A stretch of DNA of 64,000 nt, taken from positions 62,001 through 126,000 of the forward strand of contig CAILEP010000022.1 in NCBI GenBank assembly GCA_903833275.1, written 5' to 3'. This document shows positions 1-7,363 of the stretch, in pieces. The notes below the pieces were generated by a model, which worked only from the letters and a program-made list of their open reading frames with translations, had not been told where the DNA came from and did not search any database. The DNA is from an uncultured Bdellovibrionales bacterium (GTDB taxonomy: Bacteria; Bdellovibrionota; Bdellovibrionia; Bdellovibrionales; UBA1609). A program made the translations under genes and the position numbers. The stretch's first letter is position 1. Every line of letters begins with the position of its first letter.

Positions 1-2
1 AA

Positions 3-899
3 GCCGAAAAGGGCTTGGGGTTTCAACAATTCATTACTGATAAATACTCGACACTCACAAGAAATGCCAAGTTCAGTGCCGACCAAGAAAAAATTCGCGT
101 TGATTTTGCCTTGTGGCCCGAAACGGCTTTCCCTTACCGAGTCGATCAGCGCTGGTGGCTGAAAACCCCAAATTACCCGTTTATCACCGAACCTATTCGA
201 AACTTGGCCAAAGAATTGGAAATTGCCTTAATAACGGGCGGCTACGGCACCTCGCCGGTTGACGGTGAAATCGCCAACACACTTTTTGTCATCGAGAAGT
301 CAGGCGTGATTCAGCCTGACCCCTATTTTAAAACCCATCTTTTGGCTTTCGGCGAATACATCCCGTTTGGCAATATTTGGCCGCAACTTTATGATTGGAT
401 ACCGGCCTCCCATTTTTCGATCGGGCCCGGGCCTCAAGTCAAAGATCTACCTCTCACTCCGTACGCAGACGGAACACCCCGCGCCGCCAATGTCAAATTC
501 GGGCCCCAGATTTGTTACGAAGGTCTCTTCGCATTTTTTGCCCGCGACCTTGCTGATCAAGGCGCCGAAATTTTTGTCAATGTCACCAACGACTCTTGGT
601 ACGGCACATGGCAACAGCCCTATCAGCATCTCTACAACACTCTGGGCCGCGCCATTGAGTTTCGACGCCCACTGATTCGCGCCACCAACACTGGCATCAC
701 GACCGTTGTCACAGCCCTCGGTGAAGTCATGGATTTCTCGCCGCTACACGCCGAATGGGCCCATGTCTACCAAGTGCCCTATCGCCAATCGCCCTCCCAA
801 ACGATTTATCAAAAATATCCTTGGCTGATGACGACTCTGCTTATAATTACTCTCTTATGGATTTGCATTCGCCCCACTCTCAGAAAGCGCCAAACATGA
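3..899 (+). CDS. lnt: Apolipoprotein N-acyltransferase, C-terminal part (5' truncated by window edge)
   Basis: Lnt adds the third acyl chain to the N-terminal cysteine of lipoproteins in the inner membrane. Only the nitrilase-like periplasmic domain and the last membrane helix are in the window; the reading frame is open at the left edge, so the N-terminal membrane helices lie upstream. Counting from the ATG at 15, the expected catalytic triad is visible: Glu36 in WPETAFPY, Lys106 in YFKTHLLAFGEYIPFG and Cys167 in ICYEGLF. A hydrophobic helix (YPWLMTTLLIITLLWI) followed by a basic tail ends the protein, as in the family. The stop overlaps the mutS2 start as ATGA, so the two genes are likely co-translated. 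The many lipoproteins nearby are natural substrates. Confidence 0.93.
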   Translation, partial: AEKGLGFQQFITDKYSTLTRNAKFSADQEKIRVDFALWPETAFPYRVDQRWWLKTPNYPFITEPIRNLAKELEIALITGGYGTSPVDGEIANTLFVIEKSGVIQPDPYFKTHLLAFGEYIPFGNIWPQLYDWIPASHFSIGPGPQVKDLPLTPYADGTPRAANVKFGPQICYEGLFAFFARDLADQGAEIFVNVTNDSWYGTWQQPYQHLYNTLGRAIEFRRPLIRATNTGITTVVTALGEVMDFSPLHAEWAHVYQVPYRQSPSQTIYQKYPWLMTTLLIITLLWICIRPTLRKRQT

Positions 900-3334
900 T
901 TCAGCCCACATCGAGACACGAGAATAATATCGTACGGCGAAATCTCGCCTTGCAAAACCTCGATTGGGTTGAGGTTTTGAAACGACTCGCCCATTTTGCA
1001 ACCAGCGAAATGGTGCGCCAAAAAATTCGTAATTTGCCAGATCATGAATCGCCGGCCACAGCCGAAATTATGTTGGGCGAAATTGCCGAATGGTCGCATA
1101 TTTTTGTCTCGGGCTCGCGCCCGCGCGCCGAGAGTCTTGATCTCTTTTCACCCTGGCATCAACGACTCAATCGAAATGCCGTACTCAAAACACTCGAACT
1201 AAAAGACGTTAGACACTTCTGCATTGAGATTATTAATCTCAAAGAAGCTCTCGAAGAAACAACAGAGGCGGCTGCCGCACACACCTTCGCCCACTTGCGC
1301 GAAGTCGAAGGCGCCATCTTTGAAGCCACCGAGCCACTCGCCGCGATTGATCAGATTATGACTGCGGCGGGCGACATTCGTACTGATGCCAGCGAGAAAC
1401 TCTATCAACTGCACGGTGAAAAAAATCAATTGGCTCGACAAGTTCAGAGCATTCTTGATCGCCTGGTTAAAAGCTATCACATCGAACACTTGCTTCAAGA
1501 TCGCTACGTCACAACCCGAGAAGGCCGTTGGGTTTTGCCAATTAAAAGCGGAATGCAACATGGCTTCGAGGGTATCATTCACGACGCCAGCCACACCAAG
1601 CAAACTGTTTTTATGGAACCTCAGGAGGCGGTGCCGCTCAATAATCGTCTTCGCGAAATCGAAGTCGAGATTGATCTCGAAATCGAAAGATTACTCACTG
1701 AGCTTTCGCAATATCTTTCTGAACGTTGCGACGATTTCGATCATGCCCGCACCCTATTGTTAAAGGCTGATGAGCGTCTTGCCGAGGGCGAGCTCGCCAC
1801 CAAGCTGAAAGCCGTAGCCCCTAAAATCGATGGCACCCACATCAATCTTAAAAATGTTCGGCACCCCCTCCTTGTTCTCAACGAAATGGCGGTCGTGCCG
1901 AATTCGATTGAACTGCAACCAGACCGTAGGCTTCTGCTGCTCTCGGGCCCGAATGCCGGCGGCAAAACTGTGCTGCTCAAATCGATTGGCCTCGCGGCCC
2001 AAATGGTGAGATGCGGTCTGCCGATTTGTGCAGATGACGGCTCGAAAATCCCATTTTTTTCTCAGCTTGTCGTGGCGCTGGGTGATTCGCAAAGTGTTGA
2101 TGCCAACCTCAGCACCTTTGCCGCGCATTTAAAAACTCTCGAGCGCGCGGCAGATGCAACAGGCGCCGACTCTTTGATTTTGATCGATGAAATTTGCGGC
2201 TCAACCGACCCCGAAGAAGGCGCCGCACTGGCTCGAAGTTTTCTTGATGCTTACTGCGACAATGGCGTCTTTGGCGTCGTCACTTCGCATTTGGGTGCGC
2301 TCAAAAGTGGTTGGAAAGAAGGCTCGGGCCTAGTCAACGGCTCGCTCGAATTCGACCCAAAAAGCGGGCCCACCTATCGTTTTATTATGGGCATACCCGG
2401 CCAGTCGCTGGCGATTCAAACCGCTCAGCGAGTTGGAGTGCAAAAGGTTATTGTCGAACGCGCTCTTCATTATCTTTCGCCCGAACGGCGCAAATACGAA
2501 GAGACTCTTTCTGAAGTTGAGCGCATGAAAAAAGATATTTTACGCATTCAAGATAGCCTCAATACTGAAATCAAAGCTTCGACGGAGGCTAAAGAAAAAT
2601 ATGAATCGATGCTGGCCAAGATCGAGACTGAGAAAGACCAAAAGATTGAACGTGAAGTTCGCGCCGCTCAAAAGCAAGTCGAAGAACTGATACAAGAGGC
2701 CAAGGCTCAAGAAGTTTTTCGACGTCATGATAGTTTACAAAAAATTAAATTTGACCTGCCAAAATTGATAAAGGCCTCTGGGGCTACGGGCGGCTCGACC
2801 GCGACTGGTCAGACGGGGGTCGCGCGATCGACCTCGGCAAATATCGAGATCCAATCACCCGAAGATTTTGCGTTGCACTTTAAACCCGGCACGGCCGTGC
2901 ATGTCGAGAGTCTCGGCCGCGACGGCATCGTGCAGGGCGTGCCCAACGCGCGCGGCGTTGTTCCGATACTTTCAAATTCGATGCGCCTGATGATCAGTTG
3001 GCGCGACCTAAAACCGACCTCACAGCAAGGCGTGGCACTGACGGCTCGACTCAAAAAAATAGCCACGACAAAGTTCACTTCAGCAGAAACCGATCGCGTT
3101 GTTGATGTGCGCGGCCTCACTGCCGAAGAGGCCATTTCGCAACTTGAAATTCAACTCGACACCGCCTCCATGGGCGATGAAGATCGCATTAAAGTTGTAC
3201 ACGGCCACGGCACCGATACGCTGAAGCGCGCCGTGCGCAGTTATCTTTCACGCAGTGTTTATGTAAAAAAATGGCAAGCGGGCAATGCTGACACTGGCGG
3301 CGACGGCATCACCTGGGTTGAACTCAAAGGCTGA
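896..3334 (+). CDS. mutS2: MutS2 family endonuclease/ATPase with Smr domain
   Basis: About 812 residues, normal for MutS2. The family acts on branched DNA or stalled ribosomes and does not do mismatch repair. Visible in order: N-terminal core helices, the ATPase with Walker A GPNAGGKT near residue 351 and Walker B LILIDEICGSTDP, a long charged coiled coil (clamp region), then a C-terminal Smr nuclease domain with VDVRGLTAEEA and KVVHGHGTDTLK. The frame is open further upstream to an ATG at 755, but that would overlap lnt by 145 bases. The ATG at 896 is preferred because it forms the ATGA overlap with the lnt stop and starts just before the conserved N-terminus. Ends 9 bases from the convergent gene that follows. 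Confidence 0.93.
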   Translation: MIQPTSRHENNIVRRNLALQNLDWVEVLKRLAHFATSEMVRQKIRNLPDHESPATAEIMLGEIAEWSHIFVSGSRPRAESLDLFSPWHQRLNRNAVLKTLELKDVRHFCIEIINLKEALEETTEAAAAHTFAHLREVEGAIFEATEPLAAIDQIMTAAGDIRTDASEKLYQLHGEKNQLARQVQSILDRLVKSYHIEHLLQDRYVTTREGRWVLPIKSGMQHGFEGIIHDASHTKQTVFMEPQEAVPLNNRLREIEVEIDLEIERLLTELSQYLSERCDDFDHARTLLLKADERLAEGELATKLKAVAPKIDGTHINLKNVRHPLLVLNEMAVVPNSIELQPDRRLLLLSGPNAGGKTVLLKSIGLAAQMVRCGLPICADDGSKIPFFSQLVVALGDSQSVDANLSTFAAHLKTLERAADATGADSLILIDEICGSTDPEEGAALARSFLDAYCDNGVFGVVTSHLGALKSGWKEGSGLVNGSLEFDPKSGPTYRFIMGIPGQSLAIQTAQRVGVQKVIVERALHYLSPERRKYEETLSEVERMKKDILRIQDSLNTEIKASTEAKEKYESMLAKIETEKDQKIEREVRAAQKQVEELIQEAKAQEVFRRHDSLQKIKFDLPKLIKASGATGGSTATGQTGVARSTSANIEIQSPEDFALHFKPGTAVHVESLGRDGIVQGVPNARGVVPILSNSMRLMISWRDLKPTSQQGVALTARLKKIATTKFTSAETDRVVDVRGLTAEEAISQLEIQLDTASMGDEDRIKVVHGHGTDTLKRAVRSYLSRSVYVKKWQAGNADTGGDGITWVELKG

Positions 3335-3343
3335 TTTCTAAAT

Positions 3344-4369
3344 TCAGATTAAATTATTCATCAAGTCAATAGACTCGACTACGCGATGCCAAATTTGATA
3401 AATCAAATTTGTATCATGATGCCCGCCGCGCGAGTCGCCGCTCTCAGCTTTACCCACTGGTGAGAATCGTGTGTCCTTTAGGCGCTGCAAATCGCTGCTA
3501 CTGAGGCCGCTTCGGTCGGCACTCGCACCGTCACCGTCATCCACCGAAGCAGGTATGCGACCGCCAGCTGTCGCCATTTGAGCGCAGATCTGATTCGCCG
3601 CTGCTGTATAGCTCGCATCGGTTAAACCCAAACTCACGTTCGACATAAACGGATGCAAAGAATAGAGATCTGAAATTGGATAATACTGTTTGAACGTCGC
3701 CGGGTTGACATCAAATGGCGGCAGCAATAAACTACCAGAACTTTGCGCCGTCGTGCTCACCGACGTATCGTAATAGGCGACCGTCATGGCCTCCCAATTC
3801 ATATCTACACCAATAAGCACAATCATCATGCGCGAAAAAAACTGATCAATCGTAATGCCAAGTGCCGAGAGGTTTAATTGAGTCATCGCCTGCTGCAGAC
3901 TTGCCCGGGTTAAAACATTTATGGGTTGCGACGGCGCCGTCGCTCCGTTCAGTTTATCCATAAAATAAAAAGAGTACCCGGTGGCGTTGTAGACTTTCGA
4001 GCCGCCGACTTTTTCGTACCAGCCAATAAATTTGATTTGGGCGGTGCTTGAGACAAATAGGCTTGATGAAACACCTGTCACATTAACCGCCATATAGCTC
4101 GGTACGATTTGACCGGTCGTGGGGCTATAATAGGTGCTGATTTGACCGGAGACCCCTCCGCCTGAAATATTATTGCATTCTGCGAGGGGTATCGCCGAGC
4201 CGGTGCCCACACTCGTTGATGGCGTCGGCGCAATGCTTGAACCCGAGCTCGTCATCGTGCTCGAAGTCGGAGTACATGCACTCAGCACGACGGCCAATAC
4301 AAATGCCAACGCAGATCCGGTTATCGAATTCGCCGATATTAACGCCGCTCGCTTGCCACGAATGTTCAT
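3344..4369 (-). CDS. Predicted lipoprotein, function unknown
   Basis: 341 residues. The N-terminus has a basic start, a hydrophobic stretch (SALAFVLAVVL) and a lipobox LSAC, so Cys32 is the likely lipidated residue; a Ser/Thr-rich linker follows, typical of surface or periplasmic lipoproteins. The remainder, including a segment with GWYEKVGGSKVYNATGYSF, is not a family I recognise. The C-terminal tail is polar and Gly/Asp/Ser-rich. The gene is divergent from the lipoprotein at 4435. A perfect TATAAT lies only 6 bases before the ATG and there is no ribosome binding site in the usual place, so the transcript may be leaderless. Confidence 0.75.
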   Translation of the reverse strand: MNIRGKRAALISANSITGSALAFVLAVVLSACTPTSSTMTSSGSSIAPTPSTSVGTGSAIPLAECNNISGGGVSGQISTYYSPTTGQIVPSYMAVNVTGVSSSLFVSSTAQIKFIGWYEKVGGSKVYNATGYSFYFMDKLNGATAPSQPINVLTRASLQQAMTQLNLSALGITIDQFFSRMMIVLIGVDMNWEAMTVAYYDTSVSTTAQSSGSLLLPPFDVNPATFKQYYPISDLYSLHPFMSNVSLGLTDASYTAAANQICAQMATAGGRIPASVDDGDGASADRSGLSSSDLQRLKDTRFSPVGKAESGDSRGGHHDTNLIYQIWHRVVESIDLMNNLI

Positions 4370-4375
4370 GTTTTG

Positions 4376-4428
4376 ATTATAACTCCCCCTGACGCGAGCT
4401 TGTAAGTCCAGGCCCGATTGGCTACCAT
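4376..4428. promoter_or_regulatory. Divergent sigma70-like promoters sharing one -35 element
   Basis: Leftward promoter: TATAAT (complement of 4376-4381), 18-base spacer, TTACAA (complement of 4400-4405). Rightward promoter: TTGTAA (4400-4405), 17-base spacer, TACCAT (4423-4428). The two would use the same hexamer as -35 on opposite strands. Each -10 ends 6 bases before its ATG (4369 leftward, 4435 rightward). The leftward -10 is a perfect match; the others match at 3-4 of 6 positions, so the shared -35 is inference. Confidence 0.5.
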
Positions 4429-4434
4429 TATCTG

Positions 4435-5367
4435 ATGAAAAATAAATTTAGATCGAACGTCTTGTTGGTCGCGTTGCTATTAGCTCTCACTGGCTGCACT
4501 CATCTTTCGCTTTCGCAAAGTTTGAAAGTGCTACCAGACCAAGGGCCCGTTCGCCTTGAAATGCGGCCGACAATCGGCACGGGCGACACCAGTGATTATC
4601 GCTCGGTGACCGTGACAAAATCGAAACCCAATGCGCAGGCCCAACAAGAAACCACCGACGAATTTAATTTTACCGTCGACACCAAAGTCACCCATGTTGA
4701 CAATGTCAACAATCTCGCGACCTATAGAATTAACGTTCTGAAAAAAGACGGCCCAGGCGAATTGGCCGATTTTGCAATGCCCGATATCGGTGAGACGCTT
4801 GACCTAGTGCTGACCCGTGACGGTCAGGTGGTGAAAGCCGGCGATTATCCGCCCGGCTCGCTGTATTATGTCGCCCCAACCTCATTGCCGAAAGACGACG
4901 TTAAGGTCGGCGACACCTGGCTTATGCGAGCCGAGTGGGTCAGTCTAAAATCAGGCGTGCCGATGCACCTCGAAGTGGTTTCAACGCTAAAATCTATACG
5001 TGATTGTGGAGCCATCGGCCGCTGTGCCGAAATTGAAATTTCAGGCGACGAGACTATTATTGGCGCTGCCTCAAACCCCCTAAGCTCAAAAGTTGTCACC
5101 GGCAAAACCCCAAAAAAAGCTCAGCCTATAGTTGAAGATGTCAAAATGCGCTTCAAGAGTGAGATGAAAGGCCGCGTGCTTTTCTCAATTGAAAAAGGCG
5201 CCGTTTTGTTTTCGTATATGAGATCAGAAGAACATATGACGGGCGAAAAAGACACTCTTGATTCAGACTCATGTATGACTTCAACCTTAGTAAAACCCGA
5301 GGCCGAGCGCTCGCCGATTCAAGCCCCTGCTAAGTGCGACCCACACGGCGAGATCCAGTCGTTCTAA
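4435..5367 (+). CDS. Predicted lipoprotein, function unknown
   Basis: 310 residues with an unambiguous lipoprotein signal: MKNKFR, a hydrophobic core and lipobox LTGC, lipidated at Cys21. The mature part is predicted to be periplasmic or outer-membrane attached. Segments such as YYVAPTSLPKDDVKVGDTW and LKSIRDCGAIGRCAEIEISG suggest a beta-rich fold with a possible disulfide, and the pattern of a stated property being measured (KVGDTW) resembles uncharacterised delta-proteobacterial lipoproteins; I cannot name a family. No ribosome binding site precedes the ATG; a -10-like hexamer ends 6 bases upstream, so translation may be leaderless. The stop lies 7 bases from the end of the convergent gene at 5375. 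Confidence 0.75.
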   Translation: MKNKFRSNVLLVALLLALTGCTHLSLSQSLKVLPDQGPVRLEMRPTIGTGDTSDYRSVTVTKSKPNAQAQQETTDEFNFTVDTKVTHVDNVNNLATYRINVLKKDGPGELADFAMPDIGETLDLVLTRDGQVVKAGDYPPGSLYYVAPTSLPKDDVKVGDTWLMRAEWVSLKSGVPMHLEVVSTLKSIRDCGAIGRCAEIEISGDETIIGAASNPLSSKVVTGKTPKKAQPIVEDVKMRFKSEMKGRVLFSIEKGAVLFSYMRSEEHMTGEKDTLDSDSCMTSTLVKPEAERSPIQAPAKCDPHGEIQSF

Positions 5368-5374
5368 TTTAGTG

Positions 5375-6232
5375 CTAGTGAGACGCTTCTTGGGTGACTT
5401 CTTCAGCTTGCAAGTTCTCGCCGTGACGGTATCGCCCAACTAAGGCTTCGTCTGCTGTCGGAAATGAGAATAGCAGCGCATGACTATTGGTCGGCATGTC
5501 CTCAAGAGTGACGACAACATAATGCATTGTTCGGTCACCTTCATCCGAAAACTCTTTTATAAAGCTAACAAGCACATTGCCCATTGAATCGTTGCTGCGC
5601 CAGATTTCATCGGGCTGCTCAATCGATTCTTCGCGCAGATGCCCATACTTTCTGAAGTCTTCTTCTTTAATATCGCTTTCAGAACGAACCTTCATCATAG
5701 CGGCGTAGAGCCCATGAGCAAAATCATCGCCCTCGTGAAGTGCATCGCCATCGATCGCACCAAACGGAATATTTTCTTCGATTCGGTCGTAGGTTTTTTC
5801 ACCACGACGATACTTTGCCACCAAGACATCACTTTTGGTCGGAAAGTGCAGATAAACAAAACTGGGTATCTTGTCTGTTAGATAAACAATCGCGACGTGG
5901 TATAGCGGAGTCTCATTATCTTCGCTTTTAAACTTCTTAATGTAGGCGTTAAGCTCAATACCCTTAAGGGTTTCAGAGTCTTTCCAGATCTCATCAGGGT
6001 TTTCGAGCAAGGCATTTAAATTGTCTTCGTATTGGTCAAAATCTTTTTCAGCGATATCATCGTCGGCCCGTTGGTCGAAAAACTCTTTTTCGAGCTTCGT
6101 GATTTCTTTATAGAAATGATGGTAGAGGTCTTCTTCAGAATCGAACACGAGGTCCTTCGACTCATCGATAACGATTTTCTCAATATCACTGTCTGGCAAT
6201 TTGCTTGGCTTTTTTGCAGACTGTTTACTCAT
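5375..6232 (-). CDS. Acidic protein with two PDEIW repeats (possible PBECR/barnase-like fold)
   Basis: 285 residues, strongly acidic, with no signal peptide, so probably cytoplasmic. It contains an internal duplication: residues 79-145 and 207-271 each begin with PDEIW, continue through a beta-rich stretch (YHVAIVYL / MHYVVVTL, then FPTKSDVLV / FPTADEALV) and end with YRRGE or YRHGE. A P-x-E-I-W start followed by strands is reminiscent of the phage barnase/EndoU/colicin/RelE-like (PBECR) nuclease families; this is a tentative resemblance and I do not see a clear catalytic set. Upstream, a GTCTC-N5-GAGAC inverted repeat lies 14 bases before the start codon. Confidence 0.7.
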   Translation of the reverse strand: MSKQSAKKPSKLPDSDIEKIVIDESKDLVFDSEEDLYHHFYKEITKLEKEFFDQRADDDIAEKDFDQYEDNLNALLENPDEIWKDSETLKGIELNAYIKKFKSEDNETPLYHVAIVYLTDKIPSFVYLHFPTKSDVLVAKYRRGEKTYDRIEENIPFGAIDGDALHEGDDFAHGLYAAMMKVRSESDIKEEDFRKYGHLREESIEQPDEIWRSNDSMGNVLVSFIKEFSDEGDRTMHYVVVTLEDMPTNSHALLFSFPTADEALVGRYRHGENLQAEEVTQEASH

Positions 6233-6245
6233 AAATTAAACCCCA

Positions 6246-6262
6246 TGTCTCGAGATGAGACA
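6246..6262. promoter_or_regulatory. Inverted repeat TGTCTC-N5-GAGACA, copy A (possible operator)
   Basis: Perfect 6-bp inverted repeat with a 5-base spacer, just upstream of the leftward gene at 5375-6232. The 229-base gap 6233-6461 between divergent genes also holds copy B; apart from these two and the ribosome binding site of the gene at 6462 I see nothing else in it. Confidence 0.4.
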
Positions 6263-6383
6263 CACCAAGACCTAGACTCTCTCATCTTTAATGATAGGTT
6301 TTGCTTACCCCCATGTCAAATTCAGTAGCTTTTTACTTGCGCTCTGGCCCTTTTGTTTTTCTAATCAATCTAGAGGGTTCTCG

Positions 6384-6400
6384 CGTCTCAGGCAGAGACA
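6384..6400. promoter_or_regulatory. Inverted repeat GTCTC-N5-GAGAC, copy B (possible operator)
   Basis: CGTCTC, AGGCA, GAGACA: a 5-bp inverted repeat with the same 5-base spacing as copy A, located 62 bases before the gene at 6462. The third similar site is at 7327-7343. Confidence 0.4.
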
Positions 6401-6461
6401 CCTGGCCCTAATAGAGACTTTTGTCATAGGCCGATCGAGTTGAACATGGAGGTTAGCAACG

Positions 6462-6818
6462 ATGGACGACACCCAAGGCAACCAGCGCAGTACGACCAAA
6501 GCCGATTTCAGCAACGACAAGAATATTGCTCATCTAGAGAAACTTCTAGATCAGTCGATGATGGGGTTTCATCACCTATTTGATAATATTCAAATTGCCG
6601 AAATTTTGAAAACTCCGACTGAAAAAATGGATTTCTTCACCAATGAAAACATGGAGGTCATCCAAAAAGTTTTCGATCGCTTAATTCTAAAACACTCTGT
6701 TGAAGAAAAACGCGCCTACATCGAAAGCCTTCACCCCAAAGAATTCGAGATTTTGTTACGCACTTATTTTCACATTGTTGATTCGACTATCATGTCGAGC
6801 GAACACACCAAGCACTAA
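6462..6818 (+). CDS. Small hypothetical protein
   Basis: 118 residues, no signal peptide or membrane segment. The ATG is preceded by GGAGG at a 9-base distance, a strong ribosome binding site. The first 20 residues are polar and probably disordered; the rest looks all-helical (HLEKLLDQSMMGFHHLFDNI, VIQKVFDRLILKHSVEEKRAYI, FEILLRTYFHIVDSTIM). I recognise no family. It reads as an authentic gene from its coding pattern and ribosome binding site. It is followed by a hairpin (6836-6866) that overlaps the start of the next gene, so the two may be linked through that structure. Confidence 0.7.
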   Translation: MDDTQGNQRSTTKADFSNDKNIAHLEKLLDQSMMGFHHLFDNIQIAEILKTPTEKMDFFTNENMEVIQKVFDRLILKHSVEEKRAYIESLHPKEFEILLRTYFHIVDSTIMSSEHTKH

Positions 6819-6835
6819 CGGACTGCTTTGAGTTC

Positions 6836-6866
6836 ATCACGAGATCGACCGAATAGGTCTCGTGAT
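6836..6866 (+). promoter_or_regulatory. Hairpin overlapping the start codon of the next gene
   Basis: A perfect 9-bp inverted repeat, ATCACGAGA (6836-6844) and TCTCGTGAT (6858-6866), with a 13-base loop. The right arm contains both possible start codons (GTG at 6862, ATG at 6865) of the downstream gene, and the only purine-rich candidate ribosome binding site (TAGG) is in the loop. It could limit translation initiation or end the upstream transcript; no T-run follows, which argues against an ordinary terminator. Confidence 0.45.
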
Positions 6867-7305
6867 GGCAAAGCCAATTTCAAAAACCCAAACTAGACTC
6901 GACCAAAAGACAGGTCTTCAGCTTTTGACGTTTGTTTTAACGTTTGTTTTAACGTTTGCGGTCGCGATGTTTTGTTTGCCAGCCTCAAAAGCCCAGGCTG
7001 AATACCGCGCCTACGAACTCAAAATTGAGAACACCGAAACCAACAAAGGGCGAACCACCATTTCGAGTCTTGATCATTTGCAATACGCTCGTTATTACCC
7101 CGTCAGCAAAGGCGAACGTGTACTTTACGTCGATTCGTGGATGTGCCGCGAGAACACCAGTCACTTCAAAAGGGTCTGCCCGAAACCCGAAAGAGCCCCC
7201 GCCGGAGCCAAGCCGGCAGCAAACCCACCAGCAAACCCGGCAGTAAACCCCGCATCGAATACCCCGACCAACACCTCGGCCGCAAAAACCCCGCCCCCGA
7301 CGTAG
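6862..7305 (+). CDS. Small exported protein with Pro/Ala/Asn-rich tail
   Basis: 147 residues if begun at GTG 6862; the ATG at 6865 is equally possible. A signal peptide is clear: basic N-terminus, a hydrophobic core built from a short tandem DNA repeat (LTFVLTFVLTF, from repeated ACGTTTGTTTTA), then cleavage near SKAQA|EY. The mature domain is about 75 residues (YELKIENTETNKGRTTISS ... WMCRENTSHFKRVC) with two cysteines; a low-complexity tail rich in Pro, Ala, Asn and Thr ends the protein. No family recognised. The start codon is buried in a hairpin, which may control its expression. Confidence 0.7.
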   Translation: MMAKPISKTQTRLDQKTGLQLLTFVLTFVLTFAVAMFCLPASKAQAEYRAYELKIENTETNKGRTTISSLDHLQYARYYPVSKGERVLYVDSWMCRENTSHFKRVCPKPERAPAGAKPAANPPANPAVNPASNTPTNTSAAKTPPPT

Positions 7306-7326
7306 GTTCAATCTCTCACCAGCTAG

Positions 7327-7343
7327 ACTCTCAATATGAGACA
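7327..7343. promoter_or_regulatory. Inverted repeat ACTCTC-N5-GAGACA, copy C (possible operator)
   Basis: Third site with the same GAGACA half and 5-base spacing as the sites at 6246 and 6384; the left half is degenerate (ACTCTC). It lies 20 bases before the GTG of the Hsp20-domain gene, close to where a -35 would be if TAAGAT (7353-7358) is the -10. Confidence 0.35.
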
Positions 7344-7363
7344 CTCAAGTGATAAGATAAAGC

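Noticed and set aside
755-895. Upstream extension of mutS2
   Set aside because: It would overlap lnt by 145 bases; the ATGA-coupled ATG at 896 gives the expected N-terminus.
3335-3360. Weak hairpin between mutS2 and the lipoprotein gene
   Set aside because: CTGATTT / AAATTCAG pairs only with a bulge and lies inside the coding end; not convincing as a terminator.
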